Below, in pieces: positions 26,226 through 36,151 of a stretch of DNA of 64,000 nucleotides. The DNA is from JAPHTQ01 sp050299175 (GTDB lineage: Bacteria > Pseudomonadota > Gammaproteobacteria > Thiohalomonadales > Thiohalomonadaceae). The stretch spans positions 9,533 to 73,532 of the forward strand of contig JBNKVM010000062.1 in the NCBI GenBank assembly GCA_050299175.1, in the 5' to 3' direction. Position 1 is the first letter of the stretch; each line of letters begins with the position of its first letter. The notes under the pieces are model-generated. The model was not told the DNA's origin. It did no database searches and saw nothing but the letters and a program-made list of their open reading frames with translations. The position numbers were made by a program, and so were the translations under genes.

Positions 26226-27083
26226 CTACTTCTTGATGTTCTTGATGTACTCCTCCAACTCGGCAAAGCCGGGGCGTACATGACTGTAGAGGGCCTTGCG
26301 ACCGAACTCCACTGCAACCTGCGGAGTATAGCCGTTAAGTGTGGCGAGAATGCAGACCTTAATACATTCGAGGTACTTCCCCTCTTCACGACTGACATGA
26401 CCGATAAAAGTCCCTATCGGGTTGACGTAACCGTAGGAAAGCAGGATACCGAGAAAGGTGCCGACCAGCGCGGCAGCAATGTGCTGACCCAGCACGTCGG
26501 GCGGATCGTTGATCGCCCCCATGGTAATGACCACACCCAGTACCGCAGCAACGATACCGAAGGCAGGCAGACCATCAGCCATGCTGGCAACCGCGTGACT
26601 CGGCAGATGGGTCTCGTCATGGTGTGTATCCAACTCAACATCCATCAGGTTTTCCAGCTCCATCGGATTCATGCTGCCGCCGACCATCAGGCGCAGATAA
26701 TCACAAATGAACTCGAGCGCGTGGTGATCCTTGAGGACCTTGGGATAGCGCTTGAATATCTCACTCTCGTCCGGCTCCTCGACATCGTTCTCCAACGCCA
26801 TCAGGCCTTCCTTGCGAGCCTTGGCAAACAACTCGAACATCAGGGCCAGCAGATCCATATAGCTCTGCTTGTTGTATTTGCTGCCGCGCAGCAATGCGGG
26901 AATATTGCTCAGCACACCCTTAATCACGGTGCCGGGATTGGAAGCGACAAAGGCACCGACTGCAGCGCCGAAGATGATCATGAACTCATACGGCTGCATC
27001 AGGATTTCGAAAGGACCGTGCGACAGCAGGAAGCCGCCAAACACACATCCCGTCACAATCAGCAAGCCGATGATGAATTTCAT
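26226..27083 (-). CDS. motA: Flagellar stator protein MotA
   Basis: 285 residues, four membrane helices; cytoplasmic loop with conserved charged residues, and P-A-F-G-I-V-A-A-V-L-G-V-V near residue 180. It is longer than MotC, as usual for the true MotA. A possible sigma-28 promoter lies 50-77 nt upstream. Confidence 0.96.
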   Translation of the reverse strand: MKFIIGLLIVTGCVFGGFLLSHGPFEILMQPYEFMIIFGAAVGAFVASNPGTVIKGVLSNIPALLRGSKYNKQSYMDLLALMFELFAKARKEGLMALENDVEEPDESEIFKRYPKVLKDHHALEFICDYLRLMVGGSMNPMELENLMDVELDTHHDETHLPSHAVASMADGLPAFGIVAAVLGVVITMGAINDPPDVLGQHIAAALVGTFLGILLSYGYVNPIGTFIGHVSREEGKYLECIKVCILATLNGYTPQVAVEFGRKALYSHVRPGFAELEEYIKNIKK

Positions 27084-27132
27084 CTGGGTAATGATCCTCT
27101 GCTGGACTGTCGGTCCATTTCCGATAGCCCTT

Positions 27133-27160
27133 ATATCGTTCGTATACGAGGTTTACTTTA
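27133..27160 (-). promoter_or_regulatory. Possible sigma-28 (FliA) promoter of motAB
   Basis: On the minus strand TAAAGTAA is followed after 12 nt by AACGATAT. The -35 element fits TAAAGTTT well; the -10 element matches GCCGATAA in five of eight bases and the spacing is one base long. Position 50-77 nt before the motA start is reasonable. A weak but plausible call. Confidence 0.4.
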
Positions 27161-27314
27161 ACAGCAAACTCAGACAAATCTTCGCACTGCACATCTAACG
27201 TTGCAAGTCTTGCCAACTAGCATCATAGTTAGCGAAGTTACCGTTGTCATCCTGGGCTGCGTGCCATGGACTACAATACAAAAACACCAACCGTACTGAT
27301 GCAAGGGATTTCCG

Positions 27315-28763
27315 ATGAGTGACGCCCTGGCGGCCTGGGTACGCAAATTCGATCAGACTTGCCTCCCCGCGCTTCAGGCCAATATTGAACAGCTGCGCCA
27401 ACTGGCTGCCAGTGACCAGGCGGACATTGGCCAGATGACGGATATCATCGAAGCTGATCCCGGCCTTACCCTGCGCCTGATGCGTTACATCAACAATCTG
27501 CGCCGCAAACACCTGCGTTCAGAAATCTCCACTGTCCGCCATGCACTAATGATGCTCGGCATCGACCATGTCCAACAGATACCCGAAGAACTCACCGCTG
27601 TCGAAGCACAATCTGAAGAGGTGCAACAACGACTGCGCCACCATTTCAATCGCAGCTTCCATGCCGCATGGCAGGCCCGTAGCTGGGCCACCATTATCCG
27701 TGACTCTGTTGTCGATGAACTTTATACCGCAGCATTACTGCGCAATATCGGCGAAATGCTGATGGACTGGTATGAACCCGCGGAGATGGACCGTGTGCGC
27801 GAAATGATGCGCACAAAGAAAATGAGCGCCGACGAAGCTGAATACGTGGTGTTCGGTTTCAGCCTGGACCACCTGACCCTGGAGTTGGCAAAACTCTGGC
27901 AGCTACCTAGCGTTCTGATCGACACACTGCAGAGCGAAAACGCGCAGAGCAACAGGATACTGAACGTCATGCTGGCGGCACGCCTGGCGGAAAAAGTGGA
28001 AGAAGGTTGGTACAACTCAGCCACTACTGAAGTCATCGAACAGATCGCCGATTTCATGATGGCCGACGTCGCCAGCGCCGCTACCATGGTACACAAAACT
28101 GCCGTCGAAGCGGCACGCCTTTCCGCACAATATCAGGTACCGCATCCGGCAATCACCCTGCTCTATCCGCCTGAAGGTGAAACAGAAGAGAGCACAGAGC
28201 AAGAGAATGTCAAAGCGAAACCACTAGAGGAAACGTCGGACGGCGAATTCTGCCTGATGCCGCAACGTCAGGTGTATGTGCGGATAATGAAGGCACTGGC
28301 ACAGACCACTGCTGAAATACCGCTAAAAGAGATCATCGCCCTGGCGTTGGAAGGAATGCACTCAGGTCTCGGCCTGAACCGGGTGGTCTTTGCCATGATC
28401 ACCCCGGACAAAGGGCAACTGAAAGCACGCAGCATTCTGGGCAGTGACAAGGATCCCCATTTCAGCAGATTCGTGATCGACCTGAGCAATCACAATCTGT
28501 TTGCCCGGTTGCTGGAGAAACCGCAATCACTCTGGCTCAACGACGACAATCGCGGCAAATTCTTCAATCTGATCCCGATAGAGTTCAACAAACTGACGAA
28601 GAACGAACACTTCTTCATCATGTCGTTGTTCGTGCGTAACAAAGCAGTGGGAATGTTCTATGCGGATCGCCCACGGGCCTGCCATCTGGACGAAGAGACC
28701 TATAAACACTTTAAACAGATTGTGGCACAGGTTTCACATACCCTGGGCCGAATTTCTAAATAG
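27315..28763 (+). CDS. HDOD-domain signalling protein with C-terminal GAF-like region
   Basis: 482 residues. HDOD domain (about 15-220), with the D-P-G-L-T-L-R-L-M-R-Y-I-N and L-L-R-N-I-G-E-M-L-M motifs; metal-binding HD residues are degenerate, so it is unlikely to be a phosphodiesterase. A charged linker (about 275-310) leads to a C-terminal region (about 320-480) with L-G-L-N-R-V-V-F-A-M and F-Y-A-D-R-P-R, typical of GAF-like sensor folds. HDOD proteins commonly act in motility or c-di-GMP networks. Divergent from motAB, which may share the regulatory region. Confidence 0.85.
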   Translation: MSDALAAWVRKFDQTCLPALQANIEQLRQLAASDQADIGQMTDIIEADPGLTLRLMRYINNLRRKHLRSEISTVRHALMMLGIDHVQQIPEELTAVEAQSEEVQQRLRHHFNRSFHAAWQARSWATIIRDSVVDELYTAALLRNIGEMLMDWYEPAEMDRVREMMRTKKMSADEAEYVVFGFSLDHLTLELAKLWQLPSVLIDTLQSENAQSNRILNVMLAARLAEKVEEGWYNSATTEVIEQIADFMMADVASAATMVHKTAVEAARLSAQYQVPHPAITLLYPPEGETEESTEQENVKAKPLEETSDGEFCLMPQRQVYVRIMKALAQTTAEIPLKEIIALALEGMHSGLGLNRVVFAMITPDKGQLKARSILGSDKDPHFSRFVIDLSNHNLFARLLEKPQSLWLNDDNRGKFFNLIPIEFNKLTKNEHFFIMSLFVRNKAVGMFYADRPRACHLDEETYKHFKQIVAQVSHTLGRISK

Positions 28764-28765
28764 CG

Positions 28766-29359
28766 TTAGATCTCTCTGCGGCCATTAAAGGCATGGGACA
28801 GCGTGCCGCCATCGACATATTCCAGCTCCCCCCCCAACGGCACACCGTGGGCAATGCGGGTCACACGAATACCGCGGCTGCGCACCATTTCACTGATGTA
28901 GTGGGCGGTCGCCTCACCTTCCACTGTAGGATTGGTGGCAAGGATCACCTCGCTGACACCCTCTTCATCCAGCTGTTGCGCCAACATATCCAAACCGATC
29001 TCATCAGGACCGATACCGTCCAGCGGTGAGAGATGTCCCATCAAAACGAAGTAACGTCCCTTGAACCCCGTAGAGTGCTCCAACGCCTCAACATCGGAAG
29101 GAGACTCCACCACACAAATGACACTCTGATCCCGTTGGCTACTGGCACAGACAGGACAGAGCTCACCTTCACTGAAGGTACGACAACGTGTACAGTTACC
29201 GACCTTATCCACCGCCTCCTGTAGCGCACCGGCCAGCACCAGCGCTCCCTGTCGATCGCGCTCCAGCAGTTGATAGGCCATGCGCTGCGCCGACTTCGGC
29301 CCGACGCCGGGAAGACAACGCAGCGCCTCGATCAGGCGGCCAATGACAGGGGTGGTCAT
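28766..29359 (-). CDS. recR: RecR recombination mediator
   Basis: 197 residues: helix-hairpin-helix start (L-P-G-V-G-P-K-S-A-Q-R), zinc finger C-x2-C-x12-C-x2-C beginning C-T-R-C, and a Toprim domain with V-V-E-S-P-S-D-V-E-A. Works with RecF/RecO in loading RecA. Last gene of the dnaX-ybaB-recR operon; 2 nt from the convergent HDOD gene. Confidence 0.97.
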   Translation of the reverse strand: MTTPVIGRLIEALRCLPGVGPKSAQRMAYQLLERDRQGALVLAGALQEAVDKVGNCTRCRTFSEGELCPVCASSQRDQSVICVVESPSDVEALEHSTGFKGRYFVLMGHLSPLDGIGPDEIGLDMLAQQLDEEGVSEVILATNPTVEGEATAHYISEMVRSRGIRVTRIAHGVPLGGELEYVDGGTLSHAFNGRREI

Positions 29360-29365
29360 AATTGA

Positions 29366-29689
29366 TTAAAACGGTAACTTCATGCCGCCGGGCAGATTCA
29401 AACCGGCAGTTAATCCAGACATCCGCTCTTTGGAAACCTCTTCCAACTGGCGCACCGCATCGTTCACCGCCGCAGCGATCAGATCTTCCAGCATCTCCTT
29501 GTCGTCGCCCATCAAGCTGTCGTCGATGCTGACGCGCTTGAGATCATGGCGTCCGGTCATCACCACCTTGACCATGCCGCCACCTGCCTGACCCGAGATC
29601 TCCATGTTGGCCAGTTCTTCCTGCGCACGCTGCATATCTTCCTGCATCTTCTGCGCCTGCTTCATCAGATTGCCGAGTCCACCTTTCAT
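29366..29689 (-). CDS. ybaB: YbaB/EbfC nucleoid-associated protein
   Basis: 107 residues; helical start (G-N-L-M-K-Q-A-Q-K-M-Q), strand region with M-V-K-V-V-M-T-G and D-L-I-A-A-A-V-N-D-A. Classical partner gene between dnaX and recR. Six nt from recR. Confidence 0.96.
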   Translation of the reverse strand: MKGGLGNLMKQAQKMQEDMQRAQEELANMEISGQAGGGMVKVVMTGRHDLKRVSIDDSLMGDDKEMLEDLIAAAVNDAVRQLEEVSKERMSGLTAGLNLPGGMKLPF

Positions 29690-29726
29690 GTTCTACCTCT
29701 TCACAATATCTGTTGTTCTAAAAGTG

Positions 29727-31382
29727 TTATTCCACGGGACGCACACTGCCCTGCTCGACTTCGCCATCGAAGTGATCGAGCAGTGATTGCAGCGCGGGAT
29801 CATTACTGATCGACTGCTCCGCTTCCTGTTGCCGTGCCGACTGCTGCTCCTCGCGTAACTGCTGCGGGGTCGCGGTGGGCACAGTTTCCGATTTAATACT
29901 GAGTTTCACCGACTTGCCGAAATACATATCCAGCGCCTGTTGCAGACCCTGTTCCCATTTAGGATTGAGCAGGTTATCGAAACCGGGCGCCAGCGCCAGC
30001 TCCAGTGTATTTCCTTCATGACGAACCAAAGCGGCATGTTCTGCCAGTTGCCGAGTCATGCCGGTCAGCGGCAACTTCGCCACCAGCGAAGCCCAGGCCG
30101 CAGCATCATTGATGCTACTGACCTGCGGCGCAGCGGCCTCCTGCTGCAGCGGCGGCGCATCATGAGCCACGGGTTGCGCTGGCTGTGGTGCGGATTCGGT
30201 TACGGGCACCTCGTTTTGCTGTGGCGCCGCCTGCTTTGCCGATGATGCTGTAGCGGTACTCTTACGCTGCACGGCAGGCGCTGAAACATGTTCGCCACCG
30301 GCAGGTTGGAAGGCCAGCATGCGCAACAGCACCATTTCGAAACCGCTGCGTGGTTCCGGGGCCAGGGGCAGATCGCGCCGTCCCATAATTCCGATCTGGT
30401 ACCAGAGCTGGACCTGTTCGGGAGTTAACTGTGCAGCTAAGGCCATCAGCACCTCGCGATCGCCCAGGCTATCATCGATGGCCTGCGGTACCCGCTGTGC
30501 CAGGGCGACCCGATGCAGCAACGCATTCAACTCTTCCAGCACGCTGGCAAAGTCGGGAGATTGCTCCGCCAGTTGCGCCACCTCATTCATCAAGCCTTCG
30601 CCGTCTCCACTGGCCAGATGGCCCAGCAGCTTGTTCACCCGATCGCGATCGATGCTACCCAGCATCTCGCGCACTTCGGCCTGTGTCACCTTGCCGCCGC
30701 CATAGGCGATGGCCTGATCCAGCAGACTGAGGGCGTCGCGCATCGAACCGTCTGCGGCACGGGACAATTCGGTCAGCGCCGCGGCCTCCGCCTCGATCCC
30801 CTCCTCTTTCAGGATATGCGCCAGATGGTCACGGATCTGCTCCAGCGGCAAGCGCTTGAGATTGAACTGCAGACAGCGAGAAAGGATAGTGACCGGCAGC
30901 TTCTGCGGATCGGTGGTGGCGAGGAGGAATTTCACATGGGGAGGCGGCTCTTCCAGGGTCTTCAACAGGGCGTTGAAGCTGTGACCGGAAAGCATGTGCA
31001 CCTCGTCGATGAGGTAAACCTTGTAACGACCGCGGGTAGGGGCGTACTGCACATTCTCCAACAGCTCGCGGGTATCCTCCACCTTGGTACGCGAAGCCGC
31101 ATCTACCTCGATCAGATCGACAAAGCGGCCCTCGTCGATCTCGCGACAGGCACTGCAAACCCCACAGGGGCTGGAGCTCATCCCCTCTTCGCAGTTAATC
31201 GATTTGGCCAGCAGACGCGCTACCGAGGTTTTACCCACCCCACGAGTCCCGGTGAAGAGGAAGGCATGGTGCAGACGGTCATTATCCAACGCATTAATCA
31301 GCGCGCGCAGCACGTGTTCCTGCCCCACCATCTGCGGGAAAGTGCGCGGACGCCATTTGCGCGCCAGAACCTGATAACTCAT
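29727..31382 (-). CDS. dnaX: DNA polymerase III gamma/tau subunit
   Basis: 551 residues from ATG 31382 (MSYQVLARKWRP); the frame open further upstream is noncoding. AAA+ clamp-loader core with G-T-R-G-V-G-K-T-S Walker A, a four-Cys zinc module (C-x8-C-x2-C-x2-C) and I-D-E-V-H-M-L Walker B. The domain III collar and an Ala/Gln-rich linker (about 365-430) follow, then a tau-like C-terminal domain. I do not see the A6G slippery site that makes gamma in E. coli, so a frameshifted gamma form is not evident. Tau is shorter than in E. coli. Confidence 0.96.
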   Translation of the reverse strand: MSYQVLARKWRPRTFPQMVGQEHVLRALINALDNDRLHHAFLFTGTRGVGKTSVARLLAKSINCEEGMSSSPCGVCSACREIDEGRFVDLIEVDAASRTKVEDTRELLENVQYAPTRGRYKVYLIDEVHMLSGHSFNALLKTLEEPPPHVKFLLATTDPQKLPVTILSRCLQFNLKRLPLEQIRDHLAHILKEEGIEAEAAALTELSRAADGSMRDALSLLDQAIAYGGGKVTQAEVREMLGSIDRDRVNKLLGHLASGDGEGLMNEVAQLAEQSPDFASVLEELNALLHRVALAQRVPQAIDDSLGDREVLMALAAQLTPEQVQLWYQIGIMGRRDLPLAPEPRSGFEMVLLRMLAFQPAGGEHVSAPAVQRKSTATASSAKQAAPQQNEVPVTESAPQPAQPVAHDAPPLQQEAAAPQVSSINDAAAWASLVAKLPLTGMTRQLAEHAALVRHEGNTLELALAPGFDNLLNPKWEQGLQQALDMYFGKSVKLSIKSETVPTATPQQLREEQQSARQQEAEQSISNDPALQSLLDHFDGEVEQGSVRPVE

Positions 31383-31471
31383 GCGGTCGCTCCGAATGTC
31401 AGATTGAAAATGCCGTGAGGCAAAGATGGCAGTATAACGCAGCGGACGGGTCAGATGGAGAGAGGAAAGGT

Positions 31472-31583
31472 GGCGGTCCGCACCAGCCACACCCCGGCGC
31501 CCGAGTCCACCGCTGCGGCTGCTCCCTTCCGGGCCTGACCGGGTTCACGGTATATCGTCGCGAGGGGACCGATGCGGCCCGCC
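31472..31583 (-). ncRNA. ffs: 4.5S signal recognition particle RNA
   Basis: The minus strand contains the conserved apical part GGTCAGGCCCGGAAGGGAGC, and the outer ends pair (GGCGG-CCGCA with TGCGG-ACCGCC around one mismatch), giving one long hairpin of about 112 nt. Location next to dnaX is usual in gammaproteobacteria. The exact ends are inferred from the terminal pairing. Confidence 0.93.
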
Positions 31584-31663
31584 ATTGAACGGCCCTGCCA
31601 ACAGCAGGGATGCGCATCATAGCAGGGGGACCCGACGGAAACAAAGTGAGGGGGCTGGACAGC

Positions 31664-34600
31664 TCAATCCGCACGGGTGAATAAGTGGCTACCTGTGCCC
31701 GGCGATCTCTGGGACTCGCACAACCAGGCGAAAAACTGCTCTGCCGGGATCGGCTGGGAGAAGTAGTAGCCCTGGAAGTAGTCGCAACCGCGCTGCTCCA
31801 GGAACTCGATCTGTTCTCTGCTGGTCACCCCTTCGGCAATAGTATCCAAACCCAGGCTCTTGGCCATCGCCAGAATGGCGTCAACCAGGGAATCACCACC
31901 CGTGTTGCCAGGGATATCATCGATGAAGGAGCGATCGATTTTGATGATATCAATAGGGAAACGACGTAAATAGGCCAGGGAAGAGTAACCCGTACCGAAA
32001 TCGTCGATGGAAAGCCGCAGGCCGAGCGCCTTGAGACTCTTCAGCCAGGCATTCACGTCATCACTCTGTTCCAGAAACAGACTTTCGGTGATCTCCAGCG
32101 TCAAACTGGAACCCGGAAGCCCATTTTCACGCAGTACCTCTTCAACAACCTCGGCGGTGAGGCCAAGCCCACGTTGACGACTGGAGACATTAACCGAGAT
32201 AGACTCCAACACGCCCTGCTCCTGCCACTCGGAAAACTGGCGACAGGCACAGCGTAATACCCACAGACCCAAACTGCCGATCAGTCCGCTCTCTTCCGCT
32301 AATGTGACAAAAACCGCGGGAGGTACAAAACCGTGCACCGGGTGGTTCCAGCGTAACAACGCCTCGGCACTCCGTACCTCGCCCGTTTCAACGTCGATTA
32401 TCGGCTGATAGAAGAGTTCCAGGTTGTCCTGGTCCAGTGCCAGGCGCAGATCCTGCTCCAGCTCCATATTGCTGCGTACCTGCTCCTGCATGGAGACGGC
32501 AAAAAACTGGTAGTTATTTCGTCCCGCGTCCTTGGCCCGATACATCGCCATGTCGGCATACTGCAACATGGTATTGGCGTCGCTGGAATCGTCCGGATAG
32601 AGGGTAATACCAACACTGGCGCCGATATAAACATCGCGACCGCCGATCTGGAACGGGCGACAGATATCACCGATGATCTTGCCTGCCACATTGGCCACAT
32701 CCTCAACATCGGCAACATCCTGCAATAGAATCACAAATTCGTCACCACCGAAGCGGGCCACCGTATCCGACTCACGCACCGCCGCCTCCAGGCGCAAGGC
32801 GACCTGTTGCAACAACTCGTCGCCCACCACATGGCCGAGGCTGTCGTTAACCGTCTTGAATAGATCCAGGTCAAGGAACAGTAGCGCCAACTTGGTCGAT
32901 TCGCGCCTGGCGAAAGCAATAGCTTGTTTCAACCGGTCGAATAGCAGCGTACGGTTGGGCAAATGAGTCAAAGCATCGTATTCAGCCTGGAAGCGGATCT
33001 GCTCCTCATCCTCCTTGCGCTGGGTAATATCGGAGAAGACGGCAACGTGCTCTTTGATATTGCCCAGATCGTCACGAATCACGGTGATAGAGAGCCATTC
33101 GGGATAGACACTACCATCCTTGCGCCGATTCCATATTTCCCCCGACCAGAAACCGCGGCGTTGCAGCTGCTGCCATAGCTCATCGTAGAATTCTTTTGAG
33201 TGCTTGCCCGATGCCAGCATACTCGGCAACTCACCTATTACTTCACTTGGCTGGTAACCGGTTATGTGGCAGAAGGCCGGGTTAACCGTAACGATACGGT
33301 TGTTTGCGTCCGTCACCATAATGCCTTCGGTGGTGGTATCGAACACTGTCGCATTCAGGCGCAACTGCTCCTCTGCCCGTTTGCGTGCAGTGACATCTTC
33401 CTTGATCGCGATAAAGTGAGTAATTTCGCCCTCTTCGCCTCTCAGAGGGGAAATGGTCGCCGACTCCCAAAAAATACTGCCGTCCTTACGCTTGTTCTGA
33501 AACTGTCCCCGCCACTCCTTACCGGCACGAATCGTGTTCCACATTTCCCGATACTCTTCCGATGATTTGTTGCCAGACTTCAGGAAACGTGGATTCTTAC
33601 CTACGGATTCCGCCGCAGAATAGCCCGAGTTTTCTTCAAACTTCGGATTAACATACTCAATCGTCCCTGTCAGATCGGTAATCATGATCGAAGTAGGACT
33701 CTGCTCCAGCGCAAGGCTCAATTTACGTAATTCGGCCTCTGCATGTTTCGCCTTGGTCATATTGACGCGCACACAGGCGGTACCACCATCACCGGTTCTG
33801 CTGTCACTGGCCAGATACCACTGACCATCATGCAGATGCTCGTAGTAAGTATCGATACCATCTTCATTTTCCGGTTTGTGCTCAAGAGGCTTCTTGTCCA
33901 GTTGTGAGGTATTGGCCATCTGTAGATCGCCGCGCAACACTCCCTGATTGAGGATCGCCACCTGCCAGGGATAAAATTGCTGCCACTTATGGTTGTTCAA
34001 CAGCAACCGTCCATCTTTGTCAAACAGGGCAAAGGCCTCTGACAGACTCTCCACCGCATCATGCAGTCGATCCCAGGCCGTTTGCGCTCGTTCACGCAAC
34101 ACATCAAGCTTGCTCATAATCCATGAGAAGGCGCCGAATAGCATGATGATCAACGCAAGCAGCACCAAGCTGAATGTTTCCGAACGCTTGCTGGCGCGAT
34201 CATAATAATCACCATAGGCGGCGCGCAGCTGATCGAAAATCGACTGACTGGGGATCTGCATATAGTCATCCTGCAGGCGAGATAACTTCTGCATACCATT
34301 CAAACCTGCGATGGTATGAAACTGAAAATTACTCAACAGTTTCTGGTTTTCCTTGCTGAGATTGATACCACTGATTCGCTGCAGCGTTTCACGAATTTTT
34401 TTGTTCTGTGATTCGGTACTGAAGGTACTGTAGATTAAAAGTTCGTTTGCCAGCTCAATCACACTGTTGGCTGCAGCCCGCATCTCTTCAGATTGCTCCC
34501 CCGTATCCAGCGAATGAATCTCCGTAGCCAGGGTCGGTAGGTAGTTGAGCGCATTCCGCACTAACGACGCCTCAAACTTTATCCGCTCCATCAGGGAAAG

Positions 34601-34942
34601 TTTGTTCTGCAGTGCGCTGAGATAGGCATCAATGCCTTCATCCACTTTGGCATTGGTGTGACCGTAGAAATTATTTTCGCTATTCCTCAGTTGCTTCGAT
34701 AGCGCCTCGATTTTATGTGCTGTTTCGACTAAAGGATCATATTGCAGCAGCAGGAAGGCATTCACCCTGAATACGTCACGATCGAGCTGTGCATCAAGTT
34801 CTTTCAAATGCAACAGATGATTCATGCGCTGATTATGCAGTTCGATATCGACCGCTCGGGTGTAAAGGAACAAACCGATAATCACGGCAGTGGCAATAAG
34901 CAGCCATAATGTTCGTAGCAGGCTGAAATGACTACTCGCCAT
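31664..34942 (-). CDS. Membrane sensor with PAS domains, GGDEF and EAL
   Basis: 1092 residues. One helix at 8-28, an all-helical periplasmic region (about 30-265, DAHL-like), a second helix (about 267-288), then PAS domains at about 295-400, 405-525 and 530-650. The GGDEF domain (about 660-815) has the intact active site R-F-G-G-D-E-F. The EAL domain (about 830-1075) has E-A-L-L-R-W, N-V-S-S-R-Q and D-D-F-G-T-G-Y-S-S, so both synthesis and breakdown of c-di-GMP are possible. The GTG/ATG start overlaps the end of the cytochrome c peroxidase gene by 11 nt, which implies co-expression. Confidence 0.93.
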   Translation of the reverse strand: MASSHFSLLRTLWLLIATAVIIGLFLYTRAVDIELHNQRMNHLLHLKELDAQLDRDVFRVNAFLLLQYDPLVETAHKIEALSKQLRNSENNFYGHTNAKVDEGIDAYLSALQNKLSLMERIKFEASLVRNALNYLPTLATEIHSLDTGEQSEEMRAAANSVIELANELLIYSTFSTESQNKKIRETLQRISGINLSKENQKLLSNFQFHTIAGLNGMQKLSRLQDDYMQIPSQSIFDQLRAAYGDYYDRASKRSETFSLVLLALIIMLFGAFSWIMSKLDVLRERAQTAWDRLHDAVESLSEAFALFDKDGRLLLNNHKWQQFYPWQVAILNQGVLRGDLQMANTSQLDKKPLEHKPENEDGIDTYYEHLHDGQWYLASDSRTGDGGTACVRVNMTKAKHAEAELRKLSLALEQSPTSIMITDLTGTIEYVNPKFEENSGYSAAESVGKNPRFLKSGNKSSEEYREMWNTIRAGKEWRGQFQNKRKDGSIFWESATISPLRGEEGEITHFIAIKEDVTARKRAEEQLRLNATVFDTTTEGIMVTDANNRIVTVNPAFCHITGYQPSEVIGELPSMLASGKHSKEFYDELWQQLQRRGFWSGEIWNRRKDGSVYPEWLSITVIRDDLGNIKEHVAVFSDITQRKEDEEQIRFQAEYDALTHLPNRTLLFDRLKQAIAFARRESTKLALLFLDLDLFKTVNDSLGHVVGDELLQQVALRLEAAVRESDTVARFGGDEFVILLQDVADVEDVANVAGKIIGDICRPFQIGGRDVYIGASVGITLYPDDSSDANTMLQYADMAMYRAKDAGRNNYQFFAVSMQEQVRSNMELEQDLRLALDQDNLELFYQPIIDVETGEVRSAEALLRWNHPVHGFVPPAVFVTLAEESGLIGSLGLWVLRCACRQFSEWQEQGVLESISVNVSSRQRGLGLTAEVVEEVLRENGLPGSSLTLEITESLFLEQSDDVNAWLKSLKALGLRLSIDDFGTGYSSLAYLRRFPIDIIKIDRSFIDDIPGNTGGDSLVDAILAMAKSLGLDTIAEGVTSREQIEFLEQRGCDYFQGYYFSQPIPAEQFFAWLCESQRSPGTGSHLFTRAD

Positions 34943-35945
34943 GTTCTAACCTCGGATGCTCACCGACCAACGTTTTGAGAAAACCTGCGATCAAAGCAAT
35001 ATCTTTGGGAGGAATATCTCTCCCGAGCTGATAGCGACCCATAATACGGATGGCATCTTCCAGTTTGTTTGCACCCGCATCATGAAAGAAATAACTATAA
35101 CGTGCTGCAAGACGCAGACTCGGCACCTTGAACATGTGCCTGTCCTGTTCATTCTGAGTTACATTGAAACGTCCCATATCCGCACGAGTAGGTGCGGTAC
35201 GGTTATCTTTGAAGTAATCACCCATCGCGCCCATCTTTCCATACAAATTGCCACCCACATTGGCCCCCTGATGACAGGCGATACAACCATAGGATTTGAA
35301 CAACTGATAACCGCGTAACTCTTTCTCCGACAAAGCGTCCTCATCACCCAGTAACCAACGATCAAAACGTGAATTAGTCGTTATCAGGGTGCGTTCAAAA
35401 GCGGCAATCGCAGCAACAATATATTCAGGCTTGATATCGTCGCCGTAAACCTCGGTGAACCGGTTCACCATTTCCGGGTCCTGCGCCAGTTTGCCGATGA
35501 CCTGCTCCCAGTTGGAGGCCATCTCGATGGGGTTATGCACGGGTCCGACGGCCTGATCCTCCAGGGTTGGCGCACGACCATCCCAAAACTGTACAAAGTT
35601 CAGGCTACTGTTATATACCGTTGGGGTCTTAATCGGGCCTTTAATGCCATTGATACCAATGGCACTGGGCCGATGATCGATACCTTCCCGCTTCAGGTCA
35701 TGACAGGAAGCACAGCTGATGGTGTTGTCGGCGGAGAGACGAGTATCGTGGAACAGCAGCTCTCCCAGCTTCGCCTTGACCGGTGATTCGATAACTGGTT
35801 GAGCTAAGGGGCGTATGGGCTCATGCCGCTTTACAGCATAAGATTCCTTCTCATCGATTACCGCTGATTTGGCCCACACAGTGGACAACCCAGGTAAACA
35901 GATAAGCAGGATAAAGACGCCTGTGTGCATGATTAATCGGTTCAT
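34932..35945 (-). CDS. Diheme cytochrome c peroxidase family protein
   Basis: 337 residues from ATG 35945 (MNRLIMHTGV); an upstream extension is unlikely because the signal peptide (about 1-25, ending VWA) begins here. Heme sites C-A-S-C-H at 78-82 and C-I-A-C-H at 221-225. The family pattern G-x-L-L-F-H-D-x-R-L-S, K-x-P-x-x-x-N and F-K-V-P-S-L-R is clear. Periplasmic reduction of H2O2 (CcpA/MauG superfamily) is the likely role; MauG-like oxidation of a partner cannot be excluded. Overlaps the GGDEF-EAL gene. Confidence 0.92.
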   Translation of the reverse strand: MNRLIMHTGVFILLICLPGLSTVWAKSAVIDEKESYAVKRHEPIRPLAQPVIESPVKAKLGELLFHDTRLSADNTISCASCHDLKREGIDHRPSAIGINGIKGPIKTPTVYNSSLNFVQFWDGRAPTLEDQAVGPVHNPIEMASNWEQVIGKLAQDPEMVNRFTEVYGDDIKPEYIVAAIAAFERTLITTNSRFDRWLLGDEDALSEKELRGYQLFKSYGCIACHQGANVGGNLYGKMGAMGDYFKDNRTAPTRADMGRFNVTQNEQDRHMFKVPSLRLAARYSYFFHDAGANKLEDAIRIMGRYQLGRDIPPKDIALIAGFLKTLVGEHPRLEHGE

Positions 35946-36151
35946 GCCGTTGGACCACCACCTTATATATCTACAGGCAACACCCCTGCGCCCGGGAAAC
36001 ACATCCCCCAAAATGCTTCAAATCCCTGTCCAACTCCCCGTGCACCAAATATTACACGATTTAGCTAAGCAAGCGATTTCCCACAAAATCATCATGGTTA
36101 TAGGGGATATCTTACTGTTACGCCACAAGATAGGGATTATCGGGGGTATAT

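Noticed and set aside
29727..31382. Programmed frameshift in dnaX
   Set aside because: No A6G slippery heptamer found between the clamp-loader core and the C-terminal domain.
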